A program made the position numbers and the translations under genes. This document shows positions 33,004 to 41,975 of a stretch of 64,000 nt of DNA, piece by piece. The stretch is from contig NZ_SJDM01000011.1 in the NCBI RefSeq assembly GCF_004761865.1, positions 1 to 64,000 on the forward strand, given 5' to 3'. The DNA is from Crenalkalicoccus roseus (GTDB lineage Bacteria; Pseudomonadota; Alphaproteobacteria; Acetobacterales; Acetobacteraceae). Position 1 is the first letter of the stretch; the number at the start of each line of letters is the position of its first letter. The notes beneath the pieces are model-generated. The model saw only the letters and a list, made by a program, of their open reading frames with translations. It ran no database searches and had not been told where the DNA came from.

Positions 33004-34689
33004 ATGGCCGAGGGCACCTACAACGTCGGCGACCTGGTGGCGGAGTTCCTCGCCCGCATCGGCGTCACCACCTGCTTCGGCATCGTCTCGGTGCACAACA
33101 TCCCGATGCTGGACGGCATCGGGCGGCGCAACGCCATCCGCTACGTCATGGCGCGCGGCGAGATGGGCGGGGCGCACATGGCGGATGCCTACGCCCGCGT
33201 CTCCGGCCATCTCGGCGTGGTGTTCTCCTCGACCGGCCCCGGTGCGGCGAACGCCGTGCCGGGCCTCGCCGAGGCCTCCTTCGCCGGCAGCCCGGTGCTG
33301 CACATCACCGGTCAGACCGCGACGCGCCACCTCGACCGCGACATGGGCACGGTCCACGACCTGCCGGGCCAGACCGCGATGCTCGCCGCCGTGTGCAAGG
33401 CCGCCCTCCGGGTGCGCGCGGCCGAGGAGGCGCTCGGCGTGCTGACCCGTGCCGCGGCGCTGGCCCTGACCCCGCCCATGGGGCCGGTCAGCGTCGAGAT
33501 CCCGATCGACGTCCAGCGCACCGCCATTCCCCGCCCCGCCGGCCTCGACACCCTGGCGCTGCCCTTGCCACCGCCTCTGCCGCCCGATCCGGCGGCCCTG
33601 GAGGAGGCGGCGGAGATCCTGGCGCGGGCGCGGCGGCCGATGCTCTGGCTCGGCAACGGCGCCAAGGGCGCGCGGGCGGAGGCGATGCGGCTGATGGAGC
33701 TCGGCTTCGGCGCCGTCAGCTCCTGGAACGGCCGCGGCATCGTGCCCGAGGACCATCCGATGACGCTCGGCGGGATGCACGGCAACGGCTCCCCCCGCGT
33801 GCAGGAATTCTACCGCGACGTGGACGCCATGCTGGTGGTGGGCAGCCGGCTGCGCGGGCACGAGACGGCGGACTTCACCCTGAAGCTGCCCTCGACGCTG
33901 ATCCATGTGGACGTGAACCCGGCCGCCCGGGGCCGCACCTATCCCTGCGCGGCCTTCGTCTGCGGCGACGCCGCGCTGACCATGGCGGCGCTTGCCGAGC
34001 GGCTGCGCGGGCGGATGCGGGTGGAGCCCGGCTTCGCCGCCGAGTTCCAGGAGATGCGCCGCCGCGCCCTGGCGGAGTACCGCGAGACCCTCGGCCCCTA
34101 TGCCGAATTCCCGGAGCGGCTGCGCGCGGCGCTGCCGCGCGACGCGCTCTGGGTGCGCGACGTCACCATCAGCAACTCCTCCTGGGGCAACCGCATCTTC
34201 CCGGTCTACGGCCCGCGCGATGCGGTGCACCCGGTGAGCGCGGCGATCGGGCCGGGCCTTCCCATGGGCATCGGCGCGGCGCTCGCCGGCGGGGGGCGCA
34301 AGGCCGTCGCCATGGTCGGCGACGGCGGCTTCGCGCTGAACCAGACCGAACTCTGGACCGCGGTGCAGGAACGCGCGGAGCTGGTGGTGATGGTGATGAA
34401 CGACCGCGGCTACGGCGTCATCAAACACATCCAGGGTGCGCTGCAGGACGGCCGCTTCTTCTACGGCGACCTGCTGGGGCCGGACTTCCAGAAGCTCGCC
34501 GCGGTGGCCGGGCTGCCCGCCTTCCGCGTCGCCCGGACCGAGGAGCTCGGCCCGACCGTGGCGCAGGCGGTGGCGACGCCCGGCCCCTCGCTGGTCGAGG
34601 TGGACATGACGGCGATCGGCGCCTTCCCGCCCTATGCGCCCTACAGCCGCATGGGCATCTGGGCGCGCCAGGGCGGGGAGGCGGGGTAG
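33004..34689 (+). CDS. Thiamine-pyrophosphate enzyme of the acetolactate synthase family
   Basis: 561 residues with the three-domain POX/AHAS layout. The PYR domain holds the activating Glu in ARGEMGGAHMADAYARVSG (about residue 54). The central domain has WLGNGAKGARAEAMRLMELG. The PP domain has the ThDP/Mg motif beginning VGDGGFALNQTELWTAVQ and closing MNDRGYG. No small regulatory subunit is adjacent, and several AHAS FAD-contact motifs look altered. A decarboxylase or carboligase for 2-oxo acids, such as a sulfoacetaldehyde acetyltransferase-, glyoxylate carboligase- or benzoylformate decarboxylase-like enzyme, is therefore more likely than IlvB. GGAGGAAGCGGC precedes the ATG at 33004. Confidence 0.87.
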   Translation: MAEGTYNVGDLVAEFLARIGVTTCFGIVSVHNIPMLDGIGRRNAIRYVMARGEMGGAHMADAYARVSGHLGVVFSSTGPGAANAVPGLAEASFAGSPVLHITGQTATRHLDRDMGTVHDLPGQTAMLAAVCKAALRVRAAEEALGVLTRAAALALTPPMGPVSVEIPIDVQRTAIPRPAGLDTLALPLPPPLPPDPAALEEAAEILARARRPMLWLGNGAKGARAEAMRLMELGFGAVSSWNGRGIVPEDHPMTLGGMHGNGSPRVQEFYRDVDAMLVVGSRLRGHETADFTLKLPSTLIHVDVNPAARGRTYPCAAFVCGDAALTMAALAERLRGRMRVEPGFAAEFQEMRRRALAEYRETLGPYAEFPERLRAALPRDALWVRDVTISNSSWGNRIFPVYGPRDAVHPVSAAIGPGLPMGIGAALAGGGRKAVAMVGDGGFALNQTELWTAVQERAELVVMVMNDRGYGVIKHIQGALQDGRFFYGDLLGPDFQKLAAVAGLPAFRVARTEELGPTVAQAVATPGPSLVEVDMTAIGAFPPYAPYSRMGIWARQGGEAG

Positions 34690-34703
34690 GCCGCCTGTGC
34701 CCC

Positions 34704-35330
34704 CTAGCGGTAGCCGGCGCCGCCCGGGCTGTCCGCGCCCTGGCTGCGGAACTGGCCCTGCGTGTCCATGCGGTGCAGCTCGCCGGCCGCGCCGGCGGCG
34801 GCGACATTGACCCGCGGCATCGGCGGCAGGGCGGCGAGGCGCTGCAGCGTCGCCGCGCCGCCGCCCTGATAGGTGGGGGGAGACAGCAGCCGCTCCGCCG
34901 CCGCCTGATCGCCGGCGCTGAGCGCGCGGGAGGCGGCATAGAGGGAATCGATCACCGCCTGCGGTGGCGCGTCGGGCGCGATGCCGAGAGCCTGGCGGAG
35001 TTCCGCCCGCCCCTCCAGGAGCTGCCCCTCCAGCGTGCCGGTGAAGCCGCGCCAGCGCGGCCCCGTCGGCAGCTCCACCGCCAGGTATTCGTAATTCGCC
35101 ACCGCGCGCGCCGCCTCGGCCGGGCGGCCGGCCAGGCGGTCGGGGGAGGAGAAGGCGCTGGCGGTGCCGATGATCGCCGCGCGCGTCGGGTCGCCCGCGC
35201 CGGTCACGGCATCCGGCGGCAGCGTCGCGGTCGGCACCGGCCCCACGGGGGCGCAGGCGGCGGCCGCGAGGGCGAGGGGAAGCGCGAGGATCGCGGCCCT
35301 GAGGCCCGGGGGTGTAGCGGTCATCTCCAT
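34704..35330 (-). CDS. Lipoprotein of unknown function
   Basis: 208 residues. The signal sequence ends in ALAAAACAPVG, giving a lipidation Cys near residue 26. The mature part begins with a Pro-rich linker and then an all-alpha segment (TRAAIIGTASAFSSPDRLAG, PAEAARAVANYEYLAVELPT, LLEGRAELRQALGIAPDAPP). The last 40 residues are low-complexity. I do not know the family. Tandem ATGs exist at 35330 and 35324. It converges with the TPP enzyme gene, leaving only 14 bases between stops. Confidence 0.75.
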   Translation of the reverse strand: MEMTATPPGLRAAILALPLALAAAACAPVGPVPTATLPPDAVTGAGDPTRAAIIGTASAFSSPDRLAGRPAEAARAVANYEYLAVELPTGPRWRGFTGTLEGQLLEGRAELRQALGIAPDAPPQAVIDSLYAASRALSAGDQAAAERLLSPPTYQGGGAATLQRLAALPPMPRVNVAAAGAAGELHRMDTQGQFRSQGADSPGGAGYR

Positions 35331-35423
35331 TCCATCCCTACCGAGGGAGCGAGGATCCACCGCCGAGGTGGCGCCCCCCTCTTCCCCTGCCAACCTCCCG
35401 GAATGTACCGGAGTGTAACAGTG

Positions 35424-35726
35424 TCACCCGCCCTCGAACCGCACCAGGATGCGCGGCCGCAGGCGGCAGGGCACCACGGCCCGCACCCAGGCCCGCAGCC
35501 GCCGCGCCGCGCCGAGGCAGCGGCGCAGCGTCTCCGCCTCCGCCGGCGGCAGCAGCCCGACTTGGCGGCCGTCCCGCGTGTGCAGCGCGAGGCCGAGCGG
35601 CCCCGAGCGGCGCAGCGCCAGCCGCGCCCCCGCAGGCGGCACGGCGGCGGGCGTGGCGGCGATGACGTAGCTGTCGAAGACCGGGCCCGCCGCCTCGGCG
35701 GGGCCGGCATTCCCCTGATCGGTCAT
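35424..35726 (-). CDS. Short HIRAN-like domain protein
   Basis: 100 residues. After 20 flexible residues, the pattern ARLALRRSGPLGLALHTRDG then RQVGLLPPAEAETLRRCLGA, then WVRAVVPCRLRPRILVRFE, follows the HIRAN beta-barrel profile, which in SWI2/SNF2 and other proteins recognises damaged or single-stranded DNA ends. Many bacteria encode stand-alone versions of unknown role. The match is by eye and moderate. GGAGGGGGACC immediately precedes the ATG at 35726. The 198 bases between this gene's start and the next minus-strand gene's stop at 35925 hold nothing recognised. Confidence 0.6.
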   Translation of the reverse strand: MTDQGNAGPAEAAGPVFDSYVIAATPAAVPPAGARLALRRSGPLGLALHTRDGRQVGLLPPAEAETLRRCLGAARRLRAWVRAVVPCRLRPRILVRFEGG

Positions 35727-35924
35727 GGTCCCCCTCCCTTCGCGCATGGAGCGATTTGTGCTTGCGGTCGCTGCCAGCGCCCACAACGCGCTCAGCGCGC
35801 GGGATGATGGAAGGTTGGGCGTGGATCGGGCTGAACTGGGCGTGATGCACGGTGCTGGAACGGTTGCCATCTCGCCTGGCGGCACGGCCAGGCACGCACG
35901 CTTCGCTGAAACCGCGCCAATTCG

Positions 35925-37103
35925 CTACAGATCCCTCAGCACCGCCCAGAGATCCGCCTTCGCCTCGAAGCCGATGCCGGGCAGGTCGGGCATGCGGATG
36001 CGGCCGTCCACCACCGGCGTCGAATCCGCGAAGCCGCCGAAGGGGGCGAACACCTCCGGGTAGCTCTCATTGCCGCCAAGGCCGAGCCCCACCGCGATGT
36101 TCAGCGCGAACTGGTGCCCGCCATGCGGCACGCAGCGGCGCGGCGACCAGCCGTGGCTCTGCAGCATCGCGAGCGTGCGCAGATACTCCACCAGCCCGTA
36201 GGAGAGGGCGGGATCGAATTGCAGCACGTCGCGGTCGGGCCGGAGGCCGCCATGGCGGATCAGGTTGCGCGCGTCCTGCATGGAGAACAGGTTCTCCCCC
36301 GTGGCCAGCGGCTGCGGGTAGTGCTCGGCGAGCGTCGCGTGGGTGGCGTAGTCCAGCGGGTCGAGCGGCTCCTCGTACCAGCGCAGGCGGTAGGGGAGGA
36401 GGGCCGCGCCGTAGGCCAGCGCCGCGTGCAGCCCGAAGCGGCCGTTCACGTCCACGCAGAGGCGGGAGCCGTCGCCGCCGAGCAGCTTCAGCACCGCCTC
36501 GATGCGCGCGACATCCTCCTTCAGCGCCTCGCGCACCGGCGTGCCGGGCGCGCCGCCGATCTTCATCTTCACCACGCCGTAGCCGAGGTCGAGGTAGCGC
36601 TTCATCTCCTCGACCAGCGCCTCCACCCCCTTGCCGGGGTAGTAGTAGCCGCCGGCGGCGTAGACCCAGGCGCCGTCGTCGGCCTGGCCGCCGCGATAGC
36701 GGTCGGCGAGCAGCTTCCACAGCGGCACGTCCTCGAGCTTCGCCGCCGCGTCCCACAGCGCCATGTCGAGCACGCCGACGGCGACGCTGCGGTCGCCATG
36801 CCCGCCCGGCTTCTCGTTCCGCATCATCGCCGCCCAGGCGCCGGCCGGCTCCAGCCCGCCATCGGGACGGGCGAGGGCGTCCTGCGGCGCCTCGAGCAGG
36901 CGCGGGATGAAGCGCTCCCGCAGCAGACCGGGCTGCGCGTAGCGGCCGTTGGAGTTGAAGCCGTAGCCGGTGGCGCTGCGCCCGTCCCCCGCCTCCACCG
37001 TGACGGCGACGACGGAGGCGGTCATCTTCGAGAAGTCTATGTAGGCGTTGGCGATGGCGCTGCTGATCGGCACCACCGCGTCGCGGACGGAGGCGATGCG
37101 CAT
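35925..37103 (-). CDS. tarD: D(-)-tartrate dehydratase (enolase superfamily)
   Basis: 392 residues. The sequence follows Bradyrhizobium TarD closely: ISSAIANAYIDFSKMTASVV, YGFNSNGRYAQPGLLRERF, WAAMMRNEKPGGHGDRSVAV, YAAGGYYYPGKG and PRRCVPHGGHQFALNIA. TarD dehydrates D-tartrate to oxaloacetate. The Mg ligands are D218 (CVDVNGRF), E244 (WYEEPLDP) and E270 (ATGENLFS). The catalytic bases are K181 in VVKMKIGG and H327 in VPHGGHQ, with K98 as an extra active-site lysine. An 8-residue insertion sits between K181 and D218. The start overlaps the stop of the CaiB-type gene by one base, so the two are co-expressed. Confidence 0.88.
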   Translation of the reverse strand: MRIASVRDAVVPISSAIANAYIDFSKMTASVVAVTVEAGDGRSATGYGFNSNGRYAQPGLLRERFIPRLLEAPQDALARPDGGLEPAGAWAAMMRNEKPGGHGDRSVAVGVLDMALWDAAAKLEDVPLWKLLADRYRGGQADDGAWVYAAGGYYYPGKGVEALVEEMKRYLDLGYGVVKMKIGGAPGTPVREALKEDVARIEAVLKLLGGDGSRLCVDVNGRFGLHAALAYGAALLPYRLRWYEEPLDPLDYATHATLAEHYPQPLATGENLFSMQDARNLIRHGGLRPDRDVLQFDPALSYGLVEYLRTLAMLQSHGWSPRRCVPHGGHQFALNIAVGLGLGGNESYPEVFAPFGGFADSTPVVDGRIRMPDLPGIGFEAKADLWAVLRDL

Positions 37104-38275
37104 CACACCGCGCCCTTCGCCCGCAGCTCCCTCAGCTCCTGCTCGGTGACGCCGAACTCCGCCAGCACCTCGGCGGTGTGCTCGCCGCGCTCGGGCGTCG
37201 GCCGGCGCGGCGGCTCCACGCCCACGATGTTCATCGGGGCGCGCACCAGCGTGACCTCGCCGAGCCTCGGATGCGGCACCGGCCAGGCCAGGCCGAGATG
37301 GCGCACCTGCTCGTCGGCGAAGACCTGATCCATGGTGTAGACAGGGCCGCAGGGCACGCCGGCCTCGTTGAAGGCGCGCACCCATTCCGCGGTGGTGCGC
37401 GTCTCGGTCACCGACTGGATCAGGGCGTTGACCTTGGCGCGGTTCCTCGAGCGCAGCGCGTCCGTCGCCATGTCGGGGTCCTTCGCCTGCTCCTCGATGC
37501 CGAGCACGCCGACGATGCGCTTCCACATCTCGCCGCCGCCGCCGGCGATGTTCACCACGCCGTCCTTGGTGCGGAACAGGCCGGTCGGGATGGTGGTGGG
37601 GTGGTCGTTGCCCGCCTGCTGCGGCACCTCGCCCTTCATGGTCCAGCGCGTGGCCTGGAAGTCCATCATCGCCACCATCGCCTCCAGCAGCGAGACGTGC
37701 ACCCAGCGGCCCCTGCCCGTGGCCTCGCGCTCCAGCAGCGCCACCAGGATGCCGATGGCGCAGTAGAGGCCGGCGGAGAGGTCGGCCACGGGAATGCCCG
37801 CCCGCACCGGCCCCTGGCCCGGCAGGCCGGTCACGCTCATCAGCCCGCCCATGCCCTGCGCGATCTGGTCGAAGCCCGGACGCTTCGCGTAGGGCCCGTC
37901 CTGGCCGAAGCCCGAGATCGAGCCGAGCACGATGCGCGGGTTGATGGCCGACAGCGCCTCGTAATTGATGCCGAGGCGGTCCTTCACGTCGGGGCGGTAG
38001 TTCTCCACCACCACATCGGCCTTCGCCACCATGCGCCGGAACAGGGCGAGGCCGTCGGGGTGCTTGAGGTTCAGGGTGATGCCGCGCTTGTTGCGGTGCA
38101 CGTGCTGGAAGTCCGGCCCGTGGCGGTCGCCGCCCAGGCCGCTGCCGGTGTCCACCTCCTCCGGCGCCTCGATCTTGATGACGTTGGCGCCCCAGTCGGC
38201 GAGCTGGCGCACGCAGGTGGGGCCGGCGCGGACGCGGGTGAGGTCGAGCACGGTGAAGCGGGCGAGCGGCAGCAT
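37103..38275 (-). CDS. CaiB/BaiF (family III) CoA-transferase
   Basis: 390 residues. Family III marks are RFTVLDLTRVRAGPTCVRQL, GANVIKIEAPEEVDTGSG, NKRGITLNLKHPDG, and the catalytic Asp in GIPVADLSAGLYCAIGILVA. The family transfers CoA between carboxylic acids through an aspartyl-CoA anhydride (formyl-CoA or succinyl-CoA:acid transferases). It is translationally coupled to tarD, which suggests a role around a hydroxy-dicarboxylic acid, though TarD itself needs no CoA. GGAGGGACCC precedes the ATG. The gene is divergent from a crotonase gene 120 bases away. Confidence 0.93.
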   Translation of the reverse strand: MLPLARFTVLDLTRVRAGPTCVRQLADWGANVIKIEAPEEVDTGSGLGGDRHGPDFQHVHRNKRGITLNLKHPDGLALFRRMVAKADVVVENYRPDVKDRLGINYEALSAINPRIVLGSISGFGQDGPYAKRPGFDQIAQGMGGLMSVTGLPGQGPVRAGIPVADLSAGLYCAIGILVALLEREATGRGRWVHVSLLEAMVAMMDFQATRWTMKGEVPQQAGNDHPTTIPTGLFRTKDGVVNIAGGGGEMWKRIVGVLGIEEQAKDPDMATDALRSRNRAKVNALIQSVTETRTTAEWVRAFNEAGVPCGPVYTMDQVFADEQVRHLGLAWPVPHPRLGEVTLVRAPMNIVGVEPPRRPTPERGEHTAEVLAEFGVTEQELRELRAKGAV

Positions 38276-38394
38276 GGGTCCCTCCCTGACAGGGCCGTCC
38301 CGCCACATTGCCGCAACGGGCCGGGGCCGCAAGACGGCTTGCGCAAATCCCGCGCTCCCGTCACCTATCCCGTCCGGATCCGGGAGGGACGGCG

Positions 38395-39171
38395 ATGGAG
38401 GAACTGCTCTACGAGGCGCGGGACGGCATCGGCTTCGTCACGCTGAACCGGCCGCAGGCGCGCAACGCCCTCACCTTCCCGATGTACGAGCGGCTGCGCG
38501 CCCTCGCCGCCGAGGTGGCGGAGGACCGCGCCGTGCGCGTCCTCGTCATCACCGGCGCCGGGGAGAAGGCCTTCGCCGCCGGCACCGACATCTCCCAGTT
38601 CACCGAGTTCCGCACCGCCGAGGACGCGCTCGCCTACGAGGAGCGGATCGACCACGTCCTCTCGGCGCTGGAAGCCTGCCCGAAGCCCACCATCGCCGCC
38701 ATCGCCGGGGCCTGCACCGGGGGCGGGGCGGGCATCGCCGCGGTCTGCGACATCCGCCTCGCCGCCGCCAACGCCCGCATCGGCTTTCCCATCGCCAAGA
38801 CGCTCGGCAACTGCCTGTCCATGGCGAACTACGCCCGCCTCGCGGCGCTGATCGGCCCGGCGCGGGTGATCGAGCTGGTCTACACCGCCCGCCTGATCGA
38901 GGCGGAGGAGGCGCGGGCGATCGGCCTCGTCTCCGAGGTGCTGCCGGACCACGCCGCGCTGCAGGCCCGCGCGGCGGAGCTCGCGCGCACCATCGCCTCC
39001 CACGCGCCGCTGACGCTCCGCGCCACCAAGGAGGCGATGCGGCGCCTGCGCCTCGCCGCCCGCCAGGTGCAGGGCGACGACCTGGTGACGATGTGCTTCA
39101 CCAGCAACGACTTCCGGGAGGGGGTGGAGAGCTTCCTCGCCCGCCGCCCGGCCAACTGGACCGGCACCTGA
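38395..39171 (+). CDS. Crotonase-family protein, carnitinyl-CoA dehydratase-like
   Basis: 258 residues with the oxyanion-hole motifs EKAFAAGTDISQF and GACTGGGAGIAAVCDIRLAA. The catalytic segment ARIGFPIAKTLGNCLSMANY has no conserved hydratase Glu at the first position and carries a Cys/Asn-rich loop reminiscent of the CaiD branch. With the divergent CaiB-type transferase it may form a CoA-dependent dehydration pair. GGGAGGGACGGCG precedes the ATG. A Bug receptor gene follows after 29 bases in the same orientation. Confidence 0.87.
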   Translation: MEELLYEARDGIGFVTLNRPQARNALTFPMYERLRALAAEVAEDRAVRVLVITGAGEKAFAAGTDISQFTEFRTAEDALAYEERIDHVLSALEACPKPTIAAIAGACTGGGAGIAAVCDIRLAAANARIGFPIAKTLGNCLSMANYARLAALIGPARVIELVYTARLIEAEEARAIGLVSEVLPDHAALQARAAELARTIASHAPLTLRATKEAMRRLRLAARQVQGDDLVTMCFTSNDFREGVESFLARRPANWTGT

Positions 39172-39200
39172 CCCGCGCCGGCCCGCCACCGAGGAAACGC

Positions 39201-40187
39201 ATGACCATCACCCGCCGACACCTGCTCGCCGGCAGCGCCGCGCTGCTCGCCGCCCCCGCCCTCACCCCCGCCGGGGCACGGGCGCAGGACTGGCCGACGC
39301 GGCCGGTCACCATCCTGGTCGGTTTCGCCCCCGGCGGCGGCACCGACATCATCTCGCGCATGCTGCAGCCGACGCTGCAGCAGGATCTCGGCCAGCCGGT
39401 GGTGGTGGAGAACCGCCCGGGCGCGAGCGGCACCGTCGCCGTCTCCGCCCTCACGCGCGCCCAGCCCGACGGCTACACCCTGCTGATGACGACGATCAGC
39501 GCCTCCGCCGTGGTGCCGCCGCAGATGCGCCCGCCGCCCTTCGACATCTACCGCGACCAGATGCCGGTGGCGCTGGCCGCGACCGTGCCGCTGGTGGCGG
39601 TGGTGCCGGCCGGCTCCCCGGACCGCGACCTCAAGGGGCTGATCGAGCGGGCGCGGGCCAACCCGGGAAGGCTGAACTACTCCTCCTCCGGCGTGATGAC
39701 GCAGCAGCACCTGGCGGCGGAGCTGCTCAGCCGCGCCGCCGGCATCGAGATGACGCACGTGCCCTTCCGCGGCACCGGCCAGGCGGTGAACGAGGTGGTG
39801 GCCGGGCGCATCGACATCGCCATAGACACCTTTCCCACCTACTTCCCGCACATCCGCGCGGGCCGCGTGCGGGCGCTGGCGGTGACCATGCCGCAACGGG
39901 TGGACTGGCTGCCGGACGTGCCGACCGTGGCCGAGCTCGGCTTCCCCGGCTTCGACGCCAATGTCTGGTACATGCTGATGGCGCCGCCGGGCACGCCGGC
40001 CCCCGTGGTGGAGCGGCTGGTCGGGGCGATGAACAAGGCGCTGAACGATCCGGCGCTGCGCCCGCGCATCCACGAGGCCGGCTTCATCCCGGGCGGCGGC
40101 ACCCAGGCCGACGCCGCCGCGCTGCTGCGCCGCGACGCCGAGCGTTACGCGCGGCTGATCCGCGAGGCGAACATCCGCTTCGAGTAG
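39201..40187 (+). CDS. Tripartite tricarboxylate transporter receptor (Bug/TctC family)
   Basis: 328 residues with a Tat-like signal (TRRHLLAGSAALLAAPAL, cleavage near ARA-QD). Bug motifs are PVTILVGFAPGGGTDIISRM, LGQPVVVENRPGASGTVAVS, AQPDGYTLL, and THVPFRGTGQAVNEVVAGRI. It is downstream of the CaiD-like gene and near tarD, so its ligand may be tartrate or a related dicarboxylate. Bug receptors next to tarD-type genes are known, but the link here is positional. Confidence 0.93.
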   Translation: MTITRRHLLAGSAALLAAPALTPAGARAQDWPTRPVTILVGFAPGGGTDIISRMLQPTLQQDLGQPVVVENRPGASGTVAVSALTRAQPDGYTLLMTTISASAVVPPQMRPPPFDIYRDQMPVALAATVPLVAVVPAGSPDRDLKGLIERARANPGRLNYSSSGVMTQQHLAAELLSRAAGIEMTHVPFRGTGQAVNEVVAGRIDIAIDTFPTYFPHIRAGRVRALAVTMPQRVDWLPDVPTVAELGFPGFDANVWYMLMAPPGTPAPVVERLVGAMNKALNDPALRPRIHEAGFIPGGGTQADAAALLRRDAERYARLIREANIRFE

Positions 40188-40342
40188 CGCCCAGCCTTCC
40201 CTTCCCGGACGCGCCTGGCCGCCCCGGAACGATGGGGCGGCGGATGGGCGTTCATTCTGCCGGCAATCCGCTGTAGGCTGCCACCGCGGGGCGAAAGGCC
40301 CCGCGCACCGCCGTGCGGTGGAACGACACCGGGAGGGACGAC

Positions 40343-41917
40343 ATGCGTAAGGCACTGGGCGCCGCCGCCATCGCGGCGGCCGCGCTCGCGGTTCCGGCGG
40401 CGGAGGCGCAGACGCTCACCATGGGGGTGGGCGCCATCGTCAGCTCGCTCGACCCGCACTTCTACAATGTCGGCCCGAACAACGCGGTGGCGGCGACGCT
40501 GTTCAGCCGCTTCCTCGAGGCGGACGGCCAGGCGCGCATCCAGCCCGGCCTGATCGAAGGCTGGCGCGTGGTCGCGCCAGACACCTGGGAGTTCCGGCTG
40601 CGCCCGGGCGTGCGCTTCCACAACGGCGCCGAGTTCACAGCCGAGGACGTGGCCTTCACCATCGCCCGGCTGCCGACCATCGTGAACAGCCCCGGCTCCT
40701 TCGTCACCTACACGCGCGCGATCCGCGCGGTGGAGGCGGTGGACCCGCTGACGGTGCGCATCCGCACCGCCACCCCGCACCCGACGCTGCTCGTGGACCT
40801 TGCGCGCATCGCGGTGGTCAGCCGCCGCACGCACGAGGGTGCGGGCACCGACGACTTCAACGCCGGCCGCGCGGCGATCGGCACCGGCCCGTTCCGCCTG
40901 GTGCAGCACCGCCCGAGCGACCGCATCGTCATGGAGCGCTTCGAGGGCTACTGGGGCGAGAGGCCGTCCTGGCAGCGCGTGGAATACCGCATGATCACGA
41001 GCGACCCCGCGCGCACCGCGGCGCTGCTCGCCGGCGACGTGGACTTCATAGACCAGGTGCCGAGCGCGGACCTCGCGCGGCTCAGGCGCGATCCGCGCAT
41101 CGTGCTCTCCGAGATCGACAGCCTGCGCAACGCCTTCCTCGCCCTCGACCATTCGCGGGACGGGCCCTCGCCCTTCGTCGCGGGGCCGGACGGGCGGCCG
41201 CTGGAGCGCAACCCGCTGCGGGACGTGCGGGTGCGCCGCGCGCTCTCCCTCGCCATAGACCGCCACGCCATCGTGGAGCGGGTGATGGAGGGCAATGCCA
41301 GCCCCAGCATGCAGTTCGTCGGCCCCGGCGTGTTCGGCCACGTGCCCGACCTCGAGGTGCCGCGGGCCGATCCGGAGGCGGCGCGGCGCCTCCTGGCCGA
41401 GGCGGGCTATCCGCAGGGCTTCCGCATCACCCTGCACGGGCCGAACGACCGCTACCAGAACGACGCCCGCACCATCCAGGCGGTGGGGCAGATGTGGACG
41501 CGCATCGGCGTGCGCACCGAGATCGAGGCGATGCCCTTCACCACCTTCATCGGAAGGGCGGGGCGGCAGGAATTCTCGGCCTTCTACGCCTCCTGGGGCA
41601 GCTCGACCGGGGAGACCTCGGCGGCGCTGCGCTCCACCCTCGCCACCTTCGACCGTGAGCGCGGCCTCGGCGCCGTCAACCGCGGCCGCTACTCGAACCC
41701 GGAATTCGACCGCACGCTGCTCGCCGCCATGGCGGAGATGGACGACGAGAGGCGCGAGAGGCTGCTGCAGGACGCGATGCGCATCGCCATCGACGACCAG
41801 GCGATCGTGCCGCTGCTGCTGTTCCGCAACGTCTGGGCCATGCGGCGCGGTCTCGAGCACGCCGCGCGGGCGGACGAGCTCACCCGGCCGCAGGATGTGC
41901 GCCTCGCCGCGCAGTGA
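40343..41917 (+). CDS. ABC transporter substrate-binding protein, family 5 (dipeptide/nickel/glutathione type)
   Basis: 524 residues with a signal peptide (AIAAAALAVPAAEA-QT). SBP_bac_5 markers are SSLDPHFYNVGPNNAVAATL, LIEGWRVVAPDTWEFRLRPG, VRFHNGAEFTAEDVAFTIAR, AIGTGPFRLVQ and VRVRRALSLAIDRHAIVERV. It binds a peptide- or glycoside-like solute in the periplasm and would hand it to an ABC permease. No permease or ATPase genes are next to it, so it is an orphan within the window. GGGAGGGACGAC precedes the ATG. Confidence 0.95.
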   Translation: MRKALGAAAIAAAALAVPAAEAQTLTMGVGAIVSSLDPHFYNVGPNNAVAATLFSRFLEADGQARIQPGLIEGWRVVAPDTWEFRLRPGVRFHNGAEFTAEDVAFTIARLPTIVNSPGSFVTYTRAIRAVEAVDPLTVRIRTATPHPTLLVDLARIAVVSRRTHEGAGTDDFNAGRAAIGTGPFRLVQHRPSDRIVMERFEGYWGERPSWQRVEYRMITSDPARTAALLAGDVDFIDQVPSADLARLRRDPRIVLSEIDSLRNAFLALDHSRDGPSPFVAGPDGRPLERNPLRDVRVRRALSLAIDRHAIVERVMEGNASPSMQFVGPGVFGHVPDLEVPRADPEAARRLLAEAGYPQGFRITLHGPNDRYQNDARTIQAVGQMWTRIGVRTEIEAMPFTTFIGRAGRQEFSAFYASWGSSTGETSAALRSTLATFDRERGLGAVNRGRYSNPEFDRTLLAAMAEMDDERRERLLQDAMRIAIDDQAIVPLLLFRNVWAMRRGLEHAARADELTRPQDVRLAAQ

Positions 41918-41934
41918 GGACCCGGGCCACGCTT

Positions 41935-41966
41935 CCCCCGCCGCGGTCGCGCGCCGCGGCCGGGGG
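41935..41966. terminator. Hairpin between convergent SBP and gshA genes
   Basis: Arms cccccgccgcgg and ccgcggccggggg pair over 12 bp with one bulge and a 7-base loop. They sit between the SBP stop (41917) and the gshA stop (41976). It can end both transcripts. No T-tract. Confidence 0.55.
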
Positions 41967-41975
41967 GGCGCGGCG

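Noticed and set aside
33004-34689. IlvB (acetolactate synthase large subunit)
   Set aside because: No adjacent ilvN, divergent central domain; annotated only as a family TPP enzyme.
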